DNA from: Komagataeibacter kakiaceti JCM 25156
GTDB taxonomy: Bacteria > Pseudomonadota > Alphaproteobacteria > Acetobacterales > Acetobacteraceae
Assembly: GCF_000613305.1 (NCBI RefSeq)
Contig: NZ_BAIO01000073.1
Span: forward strand, 1-8,629
Reading direction: 5' to 3'
DNA length: 8,629 nucleotides
Shown here: in pieces, positions 5,770 to 8,629 of the stretch
Layout of the letters: each line of letters begins with the position of its first letter
Numbering within the stretch: position 1 is the first letter of the stretch
Notes under the pieces: generated by a model
The model's database searches: none
The model's input: the letters and a program-made list of their open reading frames with translations, nothing else
Told to the model about the DNA's origin: nothing
Program-made: the position numbers and the translations under genes

Positions 5770-6606
5770 TCAGGACAGATACAGGAACGCAAGGCTGCCA
5801 GCGCCGATGCAGTACCAGCCAAATGGCCGGAGCGCCCAGTCCTCATGATCGTGGAAGTAGCGCATGAGCAGCCCGGTGCACACCAGCGCCACGACGGCGG
5901 CCACGACAGCGGCGATGGCCGCCACATGCATCTGCCCCGGAAGCGGCGGGGCATGGCGCAGCTTGAGCGCTTCCAGCACCGTGGCCGCCAGAATGACCGG
6001 CTGCGCCATGAGAAAGGCGAAGCGCGCCGAATTTTCATGCGAAAGGCCGCGCAGCAGCCCCCCGGCAATGCACGCGCCCGAACGTGACAGGCCGGGAAAG
6101 AAGGCCAGGCACTGGAATAGCCCGATCACCAGCGCTCCCCAAAGCCCAGCGAGGCGAGGGGGCGGTCGCTTTCAGGCAGCAGGCTTTCGCGCATCCGGTC
6201 CACGATCAGCAGCATGACCCCGTTCAGCGCCAGGAAGACCGCCGCGTAGCGGGCCGTGCCGAACAGGCTGCGGATGGCGTGTTCGAACAGTCCGCCAATC
6301 AGCACCGCCGGAATGGTCGCCACGATCAGCAGCGCGAGGATACGGATGCTGTCCATCTGGCAGATGGCGCCGTAGCGCCCCGTGGCGCCGGTGAACAGCG
6401 CCACCCAGTCGCGCCAGAAAAAATGAGCAGGGCCACACATGTGCCAGATGCAGCATGACCAGCAGGGGCAGGAACATTTCCCCATGCAGGTCCACGGACC
6501 AGTGCAGGATGGCGGGCACGATGGCCGCGTGGCCAAGGCTGCTTATGGGGAACTGTTCGGTGGCGCCCTGAATGATGGCGATAAGGATAGCCTGAAGGAG
6601 TGTCAT
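5770..6606 (-). pseudogene. uppP: Undecaprenyl-diphosphatase, internally frameshifted
   Basis: UppP (BacA) removes a phosphate from undecaprenyl pyrophosphate at the outer face of the inner membrane, recycling the lipid carrier for peptidoglycan and other glycans. The ATG at 6606 opens MTLLQAILIAIIQGATEQFP with the Q-x3-E motif (Q13, E17), then ISSLGH with His26. The C-terminal part has FPGLSRSGACIAGGLL (PGxSRS motif, 6096-6079) and the following transmembrane helices to the stop at 5770. The middle, from FFWRDWVALFTGATGRYG to LPESDRPLASLGFG, is in another frame. The frame leaves near 6420-6440 and returns near 6135. The total length of 837 bases is about 279 codons, normal for the family, so the changes cancel. 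One-base losses near 6440, in the A-run at 6418-6423, and near 6135 would explain all of it. It is either a recent pseudogene or a sequence-error artefact. Confidence 0.8.
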
Positions 6607-6729
6607 TGTCCGCCTGTCCATGACGCAGTAGGATGAAAGGATATGGCACGGCATAGCGCCGGATCCACCCTGTTCCGCATTGTGGCGGATTTCGGGTTGG
6701 CGGGGAGCCGTATCGGGCAGGGAGCCAGT

Positions 6730-7188
6730 ATGGCAAGGGAAAGAAGCGGCGCGATCATATCCAGCGGGCTTGTCCTTCTGGTTGCGGGTGGGTTCTGTAT
6801 TTACGCCCGCGCATCGCAAACCGGCGGTGGCCACGACCGCTACCCCGTGGTGGCGCGTTTCGTCTCGGCCAATGGGCTGAATGTCGGGGCGGATGTCGCC
6901 ATGGATGGCGTGCCTGTGGGCCGGGTTACCTCCATTACGCTCGACCCCGTGACCTATATGGCCAATGTGGGCTTTACGCTCGACCGTACATTGTCGTTGC
7001 CTGAAGATACAAGTATTTCAATCGGTAGCCCGACACTTACGGCCGATACCGCCCTGCTGGTGCAGCCGGGCCGGGCTACCGCCATGCTCGGCCCCGGCGC
7101 GGTTGTCACCAACACGCGCGAGCCGCTCAGCCTTGAGCAGCAGATCAGCAACTATATCTTTGGCAATGGCGGCCTGCCCACGAACTGA
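6730..7188 (+). CDS. mlaD: MlaD-family lipid-binding MCE protein
   Basis: This is the periplasmic substrate-binding component of the Mla phospholipid transporter that maintains outer-membrane lipid asymmetry. It has 152 residues, shorter than E. coli MlaD (183). Residues 8-26 form a single N-terminal membrane anchor (IISSGLVLLVAGGFCIYA). The MCE domain covers about 38-115 with the family pattern: YPVVARFVSANGL, G-A-D-V-x-M-D-G-V-P-V-G-R-V, Y-M-A-N-V-x-F, PEDTSISI and LLVQPG. A short C-terminal helix (SLEQQISNYIF) follows. The ATG at 6730 is chosen over 6643 because AGGGAG lies five bases before it and the extra N-terminal residues would precede the anchor. MlaE, MlaF and MlaC genes are not adjacent; it stands alone between uppP and the ATP-grasp gene. 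The gene symbol is given by domain, not proven orthology. Confidence 0.85.
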   Translation: MARERSGAIISSGLVLLVAGGFCIYARASQTGGGHDRYPVVARFVSANGLNVGADVAMDGVPVGRVTSITLDPVTYMANVGFTLDRTLSLPEDTSISIGSPTLTADTALLVQPGRATAMLGPGAVVTNTREPLSLEQQISNYIFGNGGLPTN

Positions 7189-7211
7189 ACGGTCGCGGGG
7201 CGCCGCCCGGC

Positions 7212-8306
7212 TCAGTCATTCAGCGGGTAGCTGGCCATGAGCCTGCGCTGGCGCAGCCAGCTTCGCAGCATGGCCATGGCCCCGCTGCTTTTCCAGCCCT
7301 CACGCCGCTTTTTCGCCCCGATGCGGAAGGTCTCGCGGTAGTGCATGAACTGCGTGGCGTAGGCCGCGCGCAGGGTGGTGCGCGCATCCCATATGTGGGT
7401 GGCTTCGGAACCGACGCCGTTGATCTCGATAATCTGGAAATCCTCGCCTTCGCGCAGGGCGGCGAGGCTGCGGGCCTTGGCGTCGATCCGCCCGAAGTGA
7501 AAATCGGGAATGTCGCGCATGATCGTGTTGACGCGCGCTTCAAGTGCCGGGGTGATGTCGATGGCGCGGTCATGGAAGATCGAGCCCTTGCAGTGATTGC
7601 CCGCAAAGACCAGCGGCAGCGACTGGCCCGCCGCCAGCACCTCGCGCAGGCGCGTCTTCAGGCGGGGCAGGTAGATGTGCGGGACAAGCCGGGTGCGGCT
7701 GTCGGCATGGAGCAGTTCCTCCACCGTGGAGCGGCCATCACCCGTAAGGCAGGGTACTTCCTTGTAGGTGAGGGAGGTGATGCGCCCCCTCTCTTCATCG
7801 GGGTGGCGGATGTAGAACAGCCCCACTTCATGCCCGTAGGGGATCAGGTGCTGGAGCATCACCGCCACATCGCGGCCGAAGGCGGCCAGCCCCGCGCCCA
7901 GGCTTTCCGCATCGCGCATGATGCGTACGCCCGTGCCGTTGCAGCCGATATCGGGCTTGAGCACGATGGGAAAGGACAGTCCCGCCGCTTTCATCGCGGC
8001 CATGGCGCGCGGCAGGTCGTCGGTGCCGGTGGTGATGACGGCATAGGGCGCGATCCATTCGCGCGCCACATCGCCCGCCATGTCCAGAATCGAGCTTTTG
8101 CTCTCGCCACACAGCCCGCCGGTCTCGATGCGCGGGTTGGCGGCGGTGGGCAGGCTGAAATCACGGTACCGCAGCCCCAGGATGATCCAGTACAGCACGA
8201 TGGGCGTGTAGAAGATCCAGCCCGGCCAGAACTCGAAAGCCGAGACCGTGGGGGTGTCGGTGCGTGTGTCTGGCCTGCGGTCAACGGCGGTGGTCATGTC
8301 GGTCAT
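7212..8306 (-). CDS. Membrane-tethered ATP-grasp ligase-like protein
   Basis: This ATP-grasp superfamily protein of 364 residues is often labelled D-alanine-D-alanine ligase-like, but its real substrate is unknown. A hydrophobic segment at about 27-46 (FWPGWIFYTPIVLYWIILGL) is followed by TAANPRIETGGLCGESKSSI (54-73), a combination I associate with a conserved uncharacterised ATP-grasp group. The ATP-grasp core includes VLKPDIGCNGTGVRIM (115-130, Lys plus glycine-rich loop), LQHLIPYGHEVGLFYIR (151-167), the NHCKGSIF segment (237-244) and FQIIEINGVGSEATHIWD (290-307) with metal-binding Glu/Asn. It is expected to activate a carboxylate with ATP and join it to an amine or similar group at the inner face of the membrane. 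The start ATG at 8306 overlaps the stop of the upstream DedA gene (ATGA), so translation is probably coupled. The fold is secure, the reaction is not. Confidence 0.85.
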   Translation of the reverse strand: MTDMTTAVDRRPDTRTDTPTVSAFEFWPGWIFYTPIVLYWIILGLRYRDFSLPTAANPRIETGGLCGESKSSILDMAGDVAREWIAPYAVITTGTDDLPRAMAAMKAAGLSFPIVLKPDIGCNGTGVRIMRDAESLGAGLAAFGRDVAVMLQHLIPYGHEVGLFYIRHPDEERGRITSLTYKEVPCLTGDGRSTVEELLHADSRTRLVPHIYLPRLKTRLREVLAAGQSLPLVFAGNHCKGSIFHDRAIDITPALEARVNTIMRDIPDFHFGRIDAKARSLAALREGEDFQIIEINGVGSEATHIWDARTTLRAAYATQFMHYRETFRIGAKKRREGWKSSGAMAMLRSWLRQRRLMASYPLND

Positions 8307-8629
8307 CGGGTCTCATTATCATGCAAACGGGCGATCATGCGGCTGATCAGGAAAATGGTCAGGACAAAACCGGCCATGCCCGCCCATTTCCATGTTCCCA
8401 GATGGTCGATCAGGAACTGCCCCACCTGTAGGGATGCCAGAAACAGCAGGGATGTCCAGATCAGCGTGGCCAGGACCGCGGCGATGCAGAACAGCCCGAA
8501 CCGGGCATGAAAGAAACCACATGCCGTATAAAGCGGCAAGCGCGCGCCCGGCACGAACCGGCTGATGAACACGATGCGGAATACGTTGCGGTCGAACCAT
8601 TTTCCTTCCCGCGCGCCGCCGGGCAGGGT
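8303..8629 (-). CDS. DedA-family membrane protein, partial
   Basis: This is the C-terminal 108 residues of a DedA (SNARE-associated/VTT domain) inner-membrane protein; the N-terminal part lies beyond the window. From the edge it reads TLPGGAREGKWFDRNVFRIV, then FISRFVPGARLPLYTACGFF, the diagnostic F-x-x-R-F-x-P-G-x-R segment of the family. Hydrophobic helices follow at about FGLFCIAAVLATLIWTSLLF and MAGFVLTIFLISRMIARL. DedA proteins are needed for envelope homeostasis. Some members flip undecaprenyl phosphate and others phosphatidylethanolamine, and the subfamily here cannot be fixed from this fragment. The stop codon overlaps the ATP-grasp start by four bases. No internal break is seen. Confidence 0.9.
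   Translation of the reverse strand, partial: TLPGGAREGKWFDRNVFRIVFISRFVPGARLPLYTACGFFHARFGLFCIAAVLATLIWTSLLFLASLQVGQFLIDHLGTWKWAGMAGFVLTIFLISRMIARLHDNETR

Noticed and set aside
7341..8510. Long plus-strand open frame of 389 codons opposite the ATP-grasp and DedA genes
   Set aside because: It is the antisense shadow of two well-recognised proteins in GC-rich DNA, with no ribosome site and His/Gly/Arg-rich, family-less composition.
1..8629. CRISPR array or tandem repeats
   Set aside because: No regularly spaced direct repeats are visible on either strand.

Overview
The window reads as chromosomal DNA of a GC-rich alphaproteobacterium. The best fit is an acetic acid bacterium (Acetobacteraceae, Komagataeibacter/Gluconacetobacter type). 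This rests on codon use, on the character of the UppP and ATP-grasp proteins, and on an 86-bp palindromic element of a kind I associate with that group. The assignment is an inference, since no rRNA or species marker is present.

Layout. Positions 1-600 hold two small minus-strand genes: a CsbD-like protein (412-600) and an unrecognised 79-residue protein (52-291). An AT-rich divergent regulatory stretch (about 740-880) separates them from a plus-strand alpha/beta hydrolase of the hormone-sensitive-lipase type (967-1923). Behind the hydrolase lie an 86-bp palindromic repeat (1959-2044) and a strong intrinsic terminator (2149-2183). Next comes a phytanoyl-CoA-dioxygenase-like gene broken by a one-base frameshift (2489-3252), then a small tryptophan-rich protein of unknown function (3379-3693) and about 575 bases with no convincing gene. 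A tRNA-Met(CAT) gene lies on the minus strand (4269-4343) with a clear promoter and a leader that can pair with its trailer.

The right half is an envelope-related block. It holds an MscS-type mechanosensitive channel (4564-5751, +) and, converging on it, an undecaprenyl-diphosphatase gene uppP (5770-6606, -). The uppP gene is interrupted by internal frame changes that cancel out overall. A stand-alone MlaD/MCE lipid-binding protein (6730-7188, +) follows. Last come a membrane-tethered ATP-grasp ligase (7212-8306, -) and an upstream DedA-family membrane protein (8303-8629, -, cut by the window edge), whose stop and start codons overlap as ATGA.

How they may work together. UppP makes undecaprenyl phosphate on the outer face of the inner membrane. 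Some DedA proteins are now known to return that lipid to the inner face, and MlaD-type proteins carry phospholipids across the periplasm. The tightly coupled DedA/ATP-grasp pair is the most interesting unit. It looks like a conserved but functionally unassigned ligase working beside a lipid transporter. The frame breaks in uppP and in the dioxygenase all look like single-base losses, so either sequence errors or real gene decay must be separated before any biological claim is made.
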